The translations under genes were made by a program, and so were the position numbers. From contig JAUSNJ010000033.1 in assembly GCA_030645355.1 (NCBI GenBank), positions 1 through 46,891 on the forward strand: a stretch of 46,891 nt of DNA. Reading direction: 5' to 3'. The notes beneath the pieces are model-generated. The model was not told where the DNA came from. It worked only from the letters and a program-made list of their open reading frames with translations, and searched no databases. Source of the DNA: Rhodoferax sp. GTDB lineage: Bacteria; Pseudomonadota; Gammaproteobacteria; Burkholderiales; Burkholderiaceae_C. This document shows, piece after piece, positions 35,365 through 45,408 of the stretch (position 1 is its first letter; every line of letters starts with the position of its first letter).

Positions 35365-36591
35365 ATGCGCGCATCTTCCACATCCCTGTCGACCCTGCAA
35401 GTCCTGGCCTGCGGTGCCACCATCGTCACGCTGTCCATGGGTATTCGCCACGGTTTTGGCCTGTGGCTGCAGCCCATCACCCAGGATCAGGGCTGGACCC
35501 GTGAAACCTTTGCGCTGGCCATCGCCATCCAGAACCTGGCCTGGGGCATTTCCGGCATCTTCGCGGGCATTGCGGCGGACCGGTTTGGCGCCTTCAAGGT
35601 CATTGTGGTGGGCTCGTTGCTCTATGCGCTGGGACTGGTCGGCATGGCCTACGCGAGCACGCCGCTGCTGTTTTCGCTCAGCACCGGGGTGCTGATCGGC
35701 ATGGCACAGGCCGGCACCACCTACGCCGTCATCTATGGCGTGATCGGCCGCAACGTCAGCGCCGACAAGCGTTCCTGGGCCATGGGCGTGGCCGCGGCAG
35801 CCGGCTCGTTCGGGCAATTCCTGATGGTGCCGACCGAAGGCTTTCTGATCAGCCACTTTGGCTGGCAACAGGCGCTGGTGCTGCTGGGCATGGCGGCCCT
35901 GCTGATGATTCCCCTGTCGTGGGGGCTGCGCGAACCCGGCTTTGCAGGCGGCAGCGCCCCGGCGCGGGACCAGAGCATTGGCCAAGCCCTGCGTGAGGCC
36001 TTCAAATACCCCAGCTTCCAGTTGCTGATGGCGGGCTACTTTGTCTGCGGCTTCCAGGTGGTGTTCATTGGCGTGCACATGCCCAGCTACCTCAAGGACA
36101 AGGGCCTGTCACCTCAGGTGGCCAGCTATGCCCTGGCACTGATCGGCCTGTTCAATGTGTTTGGCACCTATGCGGCCGGCGCACTGGGCCAAAAGATCGC
36201 GAAGAAAAACATCTTGGCCTTTATCTACCTGGCCCGCGCCATCGCCATCAGCCTGTTCTTGCTGGTGCCGCTGTCACCGGCCAGCGTGTATGTGTTCTCG
36301 TCCGTCATGGGGCTGCTGTGGCTGTCCACCGTACCGCCCACCAATGCCACCGTGGCGCAGATATTCGGCGTGGCGCATCTGTCCATGCTGGGTGGATTCG
36401 TCTTTTTCAGCCACCAGATCGGCTCTTTCATGGGCGTGTGGCTGGGCGGCTATCTGTATGACAAGACTGGCAGCTACGACATCGTCTGGTACATCGCCAT
36501 TGCCCTGGGCATAGCCGCAGCCTTGATTAACCTGCCCGTCAAAGAGGCGGCCATCGTCCGCAGCATGCCCCGGGGCACGGTGACGCCATGA
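35365..36591 (+). CDS. MFS transporter, OFA (oxalate/formate antiporter-like) family
   Basis: A 408-residue inner-membrane carrier with 12 predicted helices. MGIRHGFGLWLQPITQDQGWTR cut at the second helix (residues about 25-46), AIQNLAWGISGIFAGIAADRFG and GLSPQVASYALALIGLFNV resemble the OFA/monocarboxylate-porter branch, which carries small carboxylates; the substrate is not known. ATG 35365 lies six bases after GACAAT. Its stop overlaps the next small gene as ATGA. Confidence 0.8.
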   Translation: MRASSTSLSTLQVLACGATIVTLSMGIRHGFGLWLQPITQDQGWTRETFALAIAIQNLAWGISGIFAGIAADRFGAFKVIVVGSLLYALGLVGMAYASTPLLFSLSTGVLIGMAQAGTTYAVIYGVIGRNVSADKRSWAMGVAAAAGSFGQFLMVPTEGFLISHFGWQQALVLLGMAALLMIPLSWGLREPGFAGGSAPARDQSIGQALREAFKYPSFQLLMAGYFVCGFQVVFIGVHMPSYLKDKGLSPQVASYALALIGLFNVFGTYAAGALGQKIAKKNILAFIYLARAIAISLFLLVPLSPASVYVFSSVMGLLWLSTVPPTNATVAQIFGVAHLSMLGGFVFFSHQIGSFMGVWLGGYLYDKTGSYDIVWYIAIALGIAAALINLPVKEAAIVRSMPRGTVTP

Positions 36592-36713
36592 CCCAGCGCA
36601 GCCGCCTGTTGATCGCGGCACTGGCCGTCGGGGTGCTCGCCGGCGTCTTTCTCTTGTACACCCAACCTGACTTCATGGTGCAAATGGCCAATCAGCTGTG
36701 GTCCTGCTTTTGA
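36588..36713 (+). CDS. 41-residue membrane mini-protein
   Basis: A very small open frame starting in the ATGA overlap with the MFS stop. It encodes one hydrophobic helix, about residues 7-24 (LLIAALAVGVLAGVFLLY), and a short tail ending QLWSCF. Tight coupling to the transporter at both ends (it also overlaps the methyltransferase start) argues that it is translated. It could be a transporter accessory or a plain small membrane protein; I do not know a family. Confidence 0.5.
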   Translation: MTQRSRLLIAALAVGVLAGVFLLYTQPDFMVQMANQLWSCF

Positions 36714-37258
36714 ATCCCTCGCCCTGGATCGTTCGCTGGTCGCACCTGCTGGAGCCGCACGCCACGGTGTTGGATATTGCCTGTGGAAGTGGTCGCCACC
36801 TGGCATGGTTTGCGGCGCGCCACCATGCGGTCACCGGTATTGACCGGGACACCAATCAAGCCCGGTTGCAGGCGCCCTCTGCAGAACTGCTGTGCGCCGA
36901 CATTGAAAACAACCCCTGGCCCTTCCAGACGGACGGTGTCCTGCGCACCTTTGGCGCGGTGGTGGTGACCAACTACCTGTGGCGACCCTTGCTCGAAACG
37001 GTGGTCAACAGTGTGGCACCGGGCGGGGTGCTGCTGTATGAAACCTTCGCAGCCGGCAATGAAACGCTGGGGCGCCCGTCACGGCCGGATTTTCTATTGC
37101 AGCCCGGTGAATTGCTGCAAGCCTGTGCCGGACTGGAGGTCGTAGCCTACGAAAACGGCACCCTGCAGGACCCGCCCCGGGTTGTGCAGCGCATTGCCGC
37201 CGTTCGCGCGCCTGCCGATCACCGCAGGCTCCCGGAAATCTGGCGCCTGGCACTCTAG
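36698..37258 (+). CDS. Class I SAM-dependent methyltransferase (UbiE/TehB-like)
   Basis: A 186-residue cytoplasmic methyltransferase. Motif I VLDIACGSGRHLAWFAARHH (residues about 24-43), acidic motif II GIDRD, LLCADIENNPWPF and the later VVVTNYLWRPLLE and PGGVLLYETFAAGNE show the SAM fold. Substrate unknown. The start is uncertain: GTG 36698 or TTG 36710, the latter overlapping the mini-protein stop. It probably belongs to the MFS transcript; dapA follows in 24 bases with its own -10-like site. Confidence 0.75.
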   Translation: MVLLLNPSPWIVRWSHLLEPHATVLDIACGSGRHLAWFAARHHAVTGIDRDTNQARLQAPSAELLCADIENNPWPFQTDGVLRTFGAVVVTNYLWRPLLETVVNSVAPGGVLLYETFAAGNETLGRPSRPDFLLQPGELLQACAGLEVVAYENGTLQDPPRVVQRIAAVRAPADHRRLPEIWRLAL

Positions 37259-37282
37259 GTAAAATAATCGATTACCGAACAA

Positions 37283-38185
37283 ATGATTGACATGAACTCA
37301 CCTCAAGGCCCAATCAAAGGCAGCATCGTGGCGCTGATCACCCCGATGCTGGAAGATGGCTCCGTGGACTACCCGGCGCTGCGCAAGCTGATCGATTGGC
37401 ACATCGCCGAAGGGACCGATTGCATCGGCGTCGTGGGCACTACGGGGGAGTCGCCAACCGTCAACGTTGAAGAGCATTGCGAGATCATCCGCGTGTCAGT
37501 GGAGCAGTCCGCTGGACGGGTGCCCATCATGGCGGGCTGCGGCGCGAATTCGACCGCCGAAGCGATTGAGTTGGCGCGGTTTGCAAAAAAGGTAGGTGCG
37601 GACTGCCAGTTGCAGGTGGTCCCCTATTACAACAAGCCCACACAGGAAGGGCAGTACCTGCACTTCAAGGCGATTGCTGAGGCAGTGGATTTGCCGCTGG
37701 TGCTGTACAACGTACCCGGACGTTCCGTCGCCGATATGGCGCACGACACGGTCATGCGTCTGGCCAAGGTCCCTGGCATTGTTGGCATCAAGGAAGCCAC
37801 CGGCAATATCGAACGCGCGCAGTGGCTGATCAAGGATGCTCCGCAGGGCTTTGCGATCTACTCGGGGGATGACCCTACCGCTGTCGCCCTGATGCTGTGT
37901 GGCGGTCATGGCAACGTGAGCGTGACAGCGAATGTGGCTCCGCGACTGATGCACGAGCTGTGCATGGCGGCCATAGCTGGTGATGTGAAACGCGCTATGG
38001 AAATTCAATTGCGTTTGTTGCCGCTGCACAAGGCACTTTTCGTAGAATCCAACCCCATCCCTGTCAAATGGGCCGCAGCCCGAATGGGACTGTGTAAAGA
38101 TGCGCTTCGCCTGCCGTTGACCATTTTGACCGAAGACAATAGGCCAACGCTGGAGCGCGCCATGCGCGCCACCGGCTTGATCTGA
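37283..38185 (+). CDS. dapA: 4-hydroxy-tetrahydrodipicolinate synthase
   Basis: A 300-residue class I aldolase joining pyruvate and aspartate semialdehyde, the first committed step of lysine and diaminopimelate synthesis. Motifs: [16 protein letters not shown] (52-57), the catalytic Tyr in LYNVPGR (about 142) and the Schiff-base Lys170 in [11 protein letters not shown]. Starts at ATG 37283 or 37292 are both possible. A TAAAAT hexamer (37260-37265) lies 17 bases ahead. It is followed after 27 bases by bamC, the usual dapA-bamC (dapX) pairing. Confidence 0.95.
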   Translation: MIDMNSPQGPIKGSIVALITPMLEDGSVDYPALRKLIDWHIAEGTDCIGVVGTTGESPTVNVEEHCEIIRVSVEQSAGRVPIMAGCGANSTAEAIELARFAKKVGADCQLQVVPYYNKPTQEGQYLHFKAIAEAVDLPLVLYNVPGRSVADMAHDTVMRLAKVPGIVGIKEATGNIERAQWLIKDAPQGFAIYSGDDPTAVALMLCGGHGNVSVTANVAPRLMHELCMAAIAGDVKRAMEIQLRLLPLHKALFVESNPIPVKWAAARMGLCKDALRLPLTILTEDNRPTLERAMRATGLI

Positions 38186-38212
38186 GTCCCTTTTTCCATT
38201 TCGAGGATTTCT

Positions 38213-39319
38213 GTGAACCCTTTCTTCAAATTGACGCTGGTTAGCGCAGCGATATCACTGTCGGCCTGTACCGTTCTGCAAGCCGACAAGGTGGACTATC
38301 GCAGCGCCAGCAACGTCAAGGTTCCTACGCTGGATGTTCCGCCCGACCTGACGCAGCTGTCCAAGGACACACATTACGCGGTGGTGGGCGGTGCAGTGTC
38401 CGCGTCGAGCCTCAAGGCGGGTCAACCAACCACCGCAGCAACAGCCCCGACTGTTGCAGTGGCTGCATTGGGCGATGTACGCATTGAACGCGCCGGAAAC
38501 CAGCGCTGGCTGGTGGTGAATCGACCCGCCGACAAGCTGTGGGACCCGGTAAAAGATTTTTGGCAGGAAAACGGCTTCCTCCTGGCCATGGACCAAAACA
38601 CGCTGGGCATCATGGAAACCGATTGGGCTGAGAACCGGGCCAAGATTCCACAGGACTTCATCCGCTCCTCGATCGGCAAGTTGTTTGACTCCCTGTATTC
38701 AACGGCAGAGCGCGACAAGTTTCGTACACGCCTTGAGCGCAACGCCAACGGTGAGACCGAGATCTTTATCAGCCATCGCGGCATGATTGAAACGGTCACC
38801 ACCAAGTCCAGCCAGGAGGCTGGCAACACGATGTGGCAACCCCGCGCCGCAGACCCGGAACTCGAAGCCGAGTTCCTGCGTCGCCTGATGGTCAAGTTGG
38901 GGGTGAGCGAGCCGCAAGCCAAGGCCCTGGTAGCCGGTGCCGCCCCGGTCAAGAAGACGGCAGACGTTGCCACCGAAAACGGCCAGCCCGTGGTGCGCAT
39001 GGAAGAAGGGTTTGACAGCGCTTGGCGCCGCGTGGGCCTGGCATTGGATCGCACCGGCTTCACCGTTGAAGACCGTGACCGCAAGCAAGGGATCTACTTT
39101 GTGCGCTACGTACCGCTCAATGCCGACAAGTCAGAACCCGGCTTTTTCAGCAAGCTGTTCAGCAGCTCGGACAAGAACTCGGATGCCGCCAAGTTTCAAA
39201 TCGCCGTGCGCAGCGTGGCCAACGTGACGACCGTATCGGTACTGGACTCCAAAGGCGTACCTGAAACTTCGGTGTCCGCTCAGCGCATCGTGAAAGTGAT
39301 TGCCGACGATATCAAATAG
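38213..39319 (+). CDS. bamC: Outer-membrane assembly lipoprotein BamC
   Basis: A 368-residue lipoprotein of the Bam complex, which folds beta-barrel proteins into the outer membrane. The signal ends in the lipobox LSAC (Cys about 19), followed by YRSASNVKVPTLDVPPDLTQL, the unstructured BamD-binding segment, and two helix-grip domains, the second beginning near MEEGFDSAWRRVGLALD. Start is GTG 38213 with GAGGAT six bases ahead. It is cotranscribed with dapA and ends before the terminator at 39374. Confidence 0.92.
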   Translation: MNPFFKLTLVSAAISLSACTVLQADKVDYRSASNVKVPTLDVPPDLTQLSKDTHYAVVGGAVSASSLKAGQPTTAATAPTVAVAALGDVRIERAGNQRWLVVNRPADKLWDPVKDFWQENGFLLAMDQNTLGIMETDWAENRAKIPQDFIRSSIGKLFDSLYSTAERDKFRTRLERNANGETEIFISHRGMIETVTTKSSQEAGNTMWQPRAADPELEAEFLRRLMVKLGVSEPQAKALVAGAAPVKKTADVATENGQPVVRMEEGFDSAWRRVGLALDRTGFTVEDRDRKQGIYFVRYVPLNADKSEPGFFSKLFSSSDKNSDAAKFQIAVRSVANVTTVSVLDSKGVPETSVSAQRIVKVIADDIK

Positions 39320-39373
39320 GCAGACGCGCGGCTGTTTCCCGGAGGCTTCGCGGCCTTCGCGGATGTTGCGGAC

Positions 39374-39403
39374 AAAAAAAAGCCACCTTGCGGTGGCTTT
39401 TTT
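39374..39403. terminator. Bidirectional rho-independent terminator
   Basis: Eight A, stem AGCCACC (39381-39387), loop TTGC, stem GGTGGCT (39392-39398) and six T. It ends dapA-bamC from the left and can also end the small lipoprotein gene from the right. Confidence 0.92.
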
Positions 39404-39417
39404 CTTGCGGCCAAGAA

Positions 39418-39621
39418 TTACGACTTGGCTGGCGCGGAAGCTGCAGCAGCTGGAGCAGATGCGTCTGCAGCAGGTGCGGAAGCTGCGGGAGCAGGAGCAG
39501 CAGCTGGTGCGGGAGCAGCAGCAGCGGGGGCAGCTACTGGAGCTGGAGCTTCTTCTTTCTTACCGCAAGCGGCCAAGGCAGCGGCAGCGATAACAGCTGC
39601 CAAGACGAGTGATTTGTTCAT
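39418..39621 (-). CDS. Small Ala/Pro-rich lipoprotein
   Basis: A 67-residue peptide with a signal (MNKSLVLAAVIAAAALAAC) and lipobox LAAC (Cys19), then GKKEEAPAPVA and an almost pure Ala/Pro/Ser tail. It should be lipidated and sit in a membrane facing the periplasm. The tail is encoded by a low-complexity GC-rich stretch whose opposite strand is also open. It probably has its own promoter (perfect TTGACA at 39664-39669, minus strand) and an operator-like palindrome. Function unknown. Confidence 0.7.
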   Translation of the reverse strand: MNKSLVLAAVIAAAALAACGKKEEAPAPVAAPAAAAPAPAAAPAPAASAPAADASAPAAAASAPAKS

Positions 39622-39639
39622 TTTTAAAAACTAGAGTGA

Positions 39640-39669
39640 GTTAACGAAACAATTTTTGGAAATTGTCAA
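39640..39669 (-). promoter_or_regulatory. Lipoprotein-gene promoter with operator-like palindrome
   Basis: On the minus strand a perfect -35 TTGACA (39664-39669) is followed after 18 bases by a weak -10, GTTAAC. A perfect inverted repeat, ACAATTT (39649-39655) and AAATTGT (39660-39666), lies in the spacer and reaches into the -35 box, where a repressor would block transcription. Confidence 0.5.
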
Positions 39670-39778
39670 AGCAGCAGGCCGCCCGGACTCAGACAAAAAG
39701 CATTCGATCTCTTTTTGCCTAACCCCCGAGTATACAGAAAATCGTCCTGAAAACGCGGGAAAACCCTCTCATCCGTTG

Positions 39779-40282
39779 CTACAAACCCAAAGTCGTGGCG
39801 GAAAACCCCGGTGAACTCTGCCGGCGGCACTCGTCCAATTCCTCTTTCAGCAAGACCCGCCGCGCTGGCTCCAGGTCCGCCACGCCGGTCGATCGCACCA
39901 AATCCAGGCGCCGCATCGCCCAGTGGGGGCTCCACAGCGCACTCGGAACCTCACTGGCGTCCAGGTTCTTGCACAGGCGGCACTCGATGATGTGGTCCCA
40001 GGTTTTGCGCCAGCTGACGAAGCGCGGCTTGTAGCGTATCAGCGCGTCATAGCGGTGTGCCAACAACACCAAGTGGCGGCCACTGCGCGCCCAGGTCTGC
40101 AGGGATTCAGTCACAACCCGTTCACCCAGGGGCCAGTCCTCAAAGGTCGGGTCACTCCAGACCATTGCCGGCCATCCCTCGTCGGCTGCGCGGACCAGTG
40201 CGGCGCGCACCATTTGTGCGAATTCCGTAGGCCCGGAAAACGCCCCCGACAGTCTGTCACTGGTATCTTCATTGTTCGACAT
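39779..40282 (-). CDS. Hypothetical protein, possibly DUF7931
   Basis: A 167-residue soluble protein. FSGPTEFAQMVRAALVRAADEG cut at its start, WSDPTFEDWPLGERVV and LLAHRYDALIRYKPRFVSWR give the look of a domain I think is DUF7931; role unknown. It seems to be a small domain acting on phospholipid-like or regulatory targets only by guess, so I assign no function. It overlaps the roxA-like gene by 14 bases and is the second gene of that operon. Confidence 0.55.
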   Translation of the reverse strand: MSNNEDTSDRLSGAFSGPTEFAQMVRAALVRAADEGWPAMVWSDPTFEDWPLGERVVTESLQTWARSGRHLVLLAHRYDALIRYKPRFVSWRKTWDHIIECRLCKNLDASEVPSALWSPHWAMRRLDLVRSTGVADLEPARRVLLKEELDECRRQSSPGFSATTLGL

Positions 40283-41402
40283 GGATCCACCCCGCTTCGC
40301 ACCAATCTAACAGCAAAGCCCGCGCCGGTCCACTCAACCGCTTGACGGCAGCCGTATCAAGGGCCCGCGTGTCCGCCAGTGTGCGCATCAACTGGGCGTC
40401 GCGCCCAGAGGCAAGAAAGCTTTCCCCATTCACAAATACGTGCTGGGCGTCGTACATCATGCGGGTACGCCTGTCCAGCGAGAGCGCGCCATGCAGTGCG
40501 GTAACCTCGGTGGCATCAAAACTGACATGCCCCTTGGGTTCAGTAAAGTATTCACCCAAAACCCGTCGCAAGGCCAGCGGATCACCCAGGGCGTCTTCCA
40601 GTGCGGTACGGGCAAACTCGACCAATGTGTCCGGTATTTCGCCACTGTTCGCGACCGCGGCTTGCTTGGCGTCGCGGTAGAGCGCGTTGCCCGCCGCGTC
40701 CATCGCATCTTCCGCCAAGCGTTGCAACAACTCGCCCGCCAGTTCACCCCGGCCCGGCGCGCGAAAGCCTATCGAATACGTCATGCACTCACCAACCGCG
40801 ACGCCGTCGTGCGCATAGCGCGGGGGTAGGTACAGCATGTCGCCAGGTTCCAGCACAAACTCCATTTCGGGTTCGAAGTGGGCCAAAATCTTGAGAGGCA
40901 TATCCGGTTGCAGACCCAGGTCCTTCTGCCGCCCGATGCGCCAGCGTCGCTGGCCATGGGCCTGCAATAAGAACACGTCGTAGCTATCAAAGTGTGGCCC
41001 TACGCCGCCGCCATCAGTGGCATAGCTAACCATCACATCGTCCAGCCGCGCATCGGGCACAAAGCGAAACTGGTTCATCAATGCGTGAACCCGGTCATCC
41101 AGAAGGTCAACCCCCTGCACCAGCAACGTCCATCCCGGCTGTTTGAAGGCCGGCAGCGCCTTGCGCGCAAACGGACCATGCCGAAAACGCCAAGGCTTTG
41201 CACCATCCGCGCTGGGCTGCACCACCAGGCGCGATTGCACGTCCTCCTGGGCCGCCAGGTCGAGCAGATCCGAGCGGTCGAGCACCGGTTTGAAACCGGG
41301 AATGGCCTGTCGGATGAGCAGTGGCTTTTTCTGCCAGTGGCGTTGCATAAAGGCCTTGGCGGTCAGTCCGCCCAGAAGTTGCAGGGGTTCATGGATGTTC
41401 AT
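40269..41402 (-). CDS. roxA: Cupin/JmjC ribosomal oxygenase (RoxA/YcfD-like)
   Basis: A 377-residue Fe(II)/2-oxoglutarate oxygenase. YcfD hydroxylates an arginine of ribosomal protein L16. Iron ligands His137 and Asp139 (GPHFDSYDVF) and His198 (YLPPRYAHDG) fit the JmjC facial triad, and LLGGLTAKAFMQRHWQKKPL opens the protein as in YcfD. The C-terminal winged-helix part is present. The start is ATG 41402, only 16 bases from the start of the divergent FKBP gene, with CAGAAT as a -10 six bases ahead. Confidence 0.85.
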   Translation of the reverse strand: MNIHEPLQLLGGLTAKAFMQRHWQKKPLLIRQAIPGFKPVLDRSDLLDLAAQEDVQSRLVVQPSADGAKPWRFRHGPFARKALPAFKQPGWTLLVQGVDLLDDRVHALMNQFRFVPDARLDDVMVSYATDGGGVGPHFDSYDVFLLQAHGQRRWRIGRQKDLGLQPDMPLKILAHFEPEMEFVLEPGDMLYLPPRYAHDGVAVGECMTYSIGFRAPGRGELAGELLQRLAEDAMDAAGNALYRDAKQAAVANSGEIPDTLVEFARTALEDALGDPLALRRVLGEYFTEPKGHVSFDATEVTALHGALSLDRRTRMMYDAQHVFVNGESFLASGRDAQLMRTLADTRALDTAAVKRLSGPARALLLDWCEAGWIHVEQ

Positions 41403-41418
41403 GGGACAATTCTGCCTT
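41403..41418. promoter_or_regulatory. Overlapping divergent -10 elements
   Basis: This 16-base gap separates two start codons on opposite strands. Plus strand: GACAAT (41405-41410), eight bases before ATG 41419. Minus strand: CAGAAT (reverse of 41409-41414), six bases before ATG 41402. The two hexamers share two bases, so polymerases may exclude each other. No clear -35 boxes at 17 bases. Confidence 0.5.
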
Positions 41419-41952
41419 ATGGAAATCACTCAACAATGCGTCGTTGCCCTGACCTGGACGCTGAAAGACACTTTGGGCGAAACACTGGACGTTTTGGACG
41501 AGCCGGTGGAGTTTTTGGTGGGCGGCAATGATTTGCTGCCGGTGCTGGAGGCAGCACTGCAGGGTTACAGCGCGGGCTCCAGCCTGCAACTGCAGATTGA
41601 GCCCGAACAGGCTTTTGGTGACTTCAAGGACCAGTTGCTGTTTCTGGAACCCCGTCACCTCTTCCCCGATGACCTGCAGGAAGGCCTGACCATGGAAGGC
41701 AGCGCCCTGCCCGAAGGCTGCCATCCGGACGCCCCTCGGGACACGCTGTACACCGTTACCGATATCTACCCGGACCACATCGTGCTGGATGGCAACCATC
41801 CGCTGGCCGGGATCGCCATTCGCATTAGCCTGCAGGTCGAAGCGGTACGCGAAGCGACCGAGGAAGAAGTGGGACGCGGCAGTTGCGGAACCGGTTTCTT
41901 CAAGCTGCAGGTGGCGTCCGACGAAGTGCCGCCCGGCGGCCTTCTGCACTGA
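41419..41952 (+). CDS. FKBP-type peptidyl-prolyl isomerase (SlyD-like)
   Basis: A 177-residue cytosolic isomerase. VVALTWTLKDTLGETLD, PVEFLVGGNDLLPVLEAALQG, and IEPEQAFGDF fit the FKBP domain with a SlyD-type IF insert (residues about 70-120). It lacks the His-rich metal tail of E. coli SlyD, ending near DEVPPGGLLH with a C-terminal SCGTGFFKLQ stretch. It should assist proline isomerisation and folding. Divergent from the roxA-like gene. Confidence 0.85.
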   Translation: MEITQQCVVALTWTLKDTLGETLDVLDEPVEFLVGGNDLLPVLEAALQGYSAGSSLQLQIEPEQAFGDFKDQLLFLEPRHLFPDDLQEGLTMEGSALPEGCHPDAPRDTLYTVTDIYPDHIVLDGNHPLAGIAIRISLQVEAVREATEEEVGRGSCGTGFFKLQVASDEVPPGGLLH

Positions 41953-41993
41953 TAGTCTCTGCTTGAAGTACGCCTGCAAAAAAAAACGAACAG

Positions 41994-42440
41994 TTAGTGC
42001 TTTCCCGTCGACCCGTAGCCGCCTTCGCCTCGCTGGCTGGCCGGGAAATCGGTCACCAGGTTGAACTGCGCCTGCACCACCGGCACGATGACCAGTTGCG
42101 CGATGCGCTCCATGGGCGCTATCGTGAAAGTCACATCACTGCGATTCCAGGCACTGACCATCAGTTGGCCCTGGTAGTCGCTGTCAATCAGGCCCACCAG
42201 ATTGCCCAGCACGATGCCGTGCTTGTGGCCCAGCCCGGAGCGCGGCAGGATCAGCGCGGCAAAGCCGGGGTCTTGCAGATGGATGGCCATCCCGGTGGGC
42301 ACCAGTTGCCAGGCGTTGGGTTCCAGTGTCAGCGGCTCGGTCAGGCAGGCACGTAGGTCCAGTCCGGCGCTGCCCGGCGTGGCATAGGCCGGCATCTGGT
42401 CATTCAGGCGGCTATCGAGGATCTTGACGTCAATTTTCAT
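41994..42440 (-). CDS. dut: Deoxyuridine triphosphate nucleotidohydrolase
   Basis: A 148-residue dUTPase converting dUTP to dUMP and diphosphate. All five motifs are seen: [38 protein letters not shown] and [12 protein letters not shown]. It starts within the coaBC stop (ATGA), the usual coaBC-dut order. A run of nine A (41978-41986) just beyond its stop reads as a T-tract on its strand but has no good hairpin. Confidence 0.95.
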   Translation of the reverse strand: MKIDVKILDSRLNDQMPAYATPGSAGLDLRACLTEPLTLEPNAWQLVPTGMAIHLQDPGFAALILPRSGLGHKHGIVLGNLVGLIDSDYQGQLMVSAWNRSDVTFTIAPMERIAQLVIVPVVQAQFNLVTDFPASQRGEGGYGSTGKH

Positions 42441-43663
42441 TTTTTTAAAGCGGTAGGTAGGCGCCGGGCAATCTCGGCCACCAGTTGGCGGGCCAGGTGC
42501 AATTTGCTGGCATGGGGGAGTTCCTTTGTGCCATTGGCGTCAACCAGCAGCAAGGCGTTGTCATCTTTTCCAAAGGTGGCCGGGCCGATATTGCCCACCA
42601 GCAAGGGCACGCCTTTTCGCACGCGCTTGGCGGTGGCGTGGGCCAGCAAATCATGGCTCTCGGCGGCAAAGCCCACGCAGAACAAATCACCTGACAGGGC
42701 CTGAGCCGACCGCGCCAATGTGGCCAGGATGTCGGGGTTTTCCACAAAAGCCAGCGTGGGCGTCTGGCCCGACCCGTCCTTCTTGATTTTCTGGTCGGAG
42801 GCCTGCGCCGGGCGCCAGTCCGCCACCGCCGCAGTGGCTACGAAAATGTTCGCGGCTGGAGCATGTTCCACGCAGGCCTGCAGCATGTCTGTTGCGGACT
42901 GCACGTCGATGCGCTGCACCCCGCGTGGCGTGGCCAGTGCCACCGGTCCGGCCACCAGCGTGACCTGCGCACCGGCCTCGTGCGCCGCACGGGCGACGGC
43001 AAAGCCCATCTTGCCGCTGGAACGGTTGGTGATGCCACGCACTGGGTCAATGGCCTCAAACGTCGGGCCAGCCGTGACCAGCATTCGCCGCCCCGCGAGG
43101 ACCTTGGGATGGAAGAACGTAATCACGTCGGCCAATAGCTCCTCGGGTTCCAGCATACGGCCATCCCCGGTTTCACCACAGGCCTGAAAACCACTGCCAA
43201 CACCCAGGATCGTGGCGCCATCGGCTGCCAACTGCACTAAATTGCGTTGGGTGGCCGGATGCGCCCACATCTCGCGGTTCATCGCCGGGGCCAGCAGCAG
43301 CGGGACTTTGTCAATGGGGCGCGCCAGGCACATCAGACTGAGGAGTTCGTCAGCACCGCCATGCAGCAGTTTGGACATGAAATCGGCGCTACAGGGCGCG
43401 ACCAGGATGGCATCGGCCTCGCGGCTCAGGTTGATCTGCGCCATGTTGTTGGGTTCGCGGGCATCCCACTGCGAGCCATAGACCGGCCGGTTGGAGAGCG
43501 CCTGCATGGTCACCGGCGTGATGAACTGCGTCGCCGCTTCGGTCATCACTACCTGCACGGTGGCGCCTTCCTTGATCAGGGCGCGGCACAGCTCGGCCGC
43601 CTTGTAACAGGCGATTCCACCGGTGAGCCCCAGAACAATGTGTTTTCCAGCTAGATCATTCAT
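42437..43663 (-). CDS. coaBC: Bifunctional phosphopantothenoylcysteine decarboxylase/synthetase
   Basis: A 408-residue coenzyme A enzyme. N-terminal CoaC (flavin decarboxylase) shows [12 protein letters not shown] and APAMNREMW with the active-site Cys in GETGDGRM; C-terminal CoaB shows [20 protein letters not shown] cut at the CTP-binding loop, then DWRP and KIKK. ATG 43663 is chosen by the normal family start; TACATT lies seven bases ahead. It is divergent from pyrG, 76 bases away, and overlaps dut. Confidence 0.93.
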   Translation of the reverse strand: MNDLAGKHIVLGLTGGIACYKAAELCRALIKEGATVQVVMTEAATQFITPVTMQALSNRPVYGSQWDAREPNNMAQINLSREADAILVAPCSADFMSKLLHGGADELLSLMCLARPIDKVPLLLAPAMNREMWAHPATQRNLVQLAADGATILGVGSGFQACGETGDGRMLEPEELLADVITFFHPKVLAGRRMLVTAGPTFEAIDPVRGITNRSSGKMGFAVARAAHEAGAQVTLVAGPVALATPRGVQRIDVQSATDMLQACVEHAPAANIFVATAAVADWRPAQASDQKIKKDGSGQTPTLAFVENPDILATLARSAQALSGDLFCVGFAAESHDLLAHATAKRVRKGVPLLVGNIGPATFGKDDNALLLVDANGTKELPHASKLHLARQLVAEIARRLPTALKK

Positions 43664-43691
43664 GGGGGGCAATGTAGCAGAGCGTGCCCCG

Positions 43692-43697
43692 TATAAT
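43692..43697 (+). promoter_or_regulatory. -10 box of pyrG
   Basis: A perfect TATAAT lies 42 bases before the pyrG ATG. A matching -35 box at 17 bases is not convincing, so sequence upstream may be needed for activation. Confidence 0.5.
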
Positions 43698-43718
43698 CTC
43701 GCTTTACCACCTCCCTGA

Positions 43719-45407
<1,689 letters not shown>

Positions 45408-45408
45408 C

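Noticed and set aside
39425-39634. Ala/Gly-rich open frame opposite the small lipoprotein
   Set aside because: A by-product of the repetitive GC-rich tract; no ribosome site or signal, whereas the minus-strand frame has a proper lipobox.
41978-41986. Run of nine A as a terminator T-tract for dut
   Set aside because: No stable hairpin precedes it on the minus strand.
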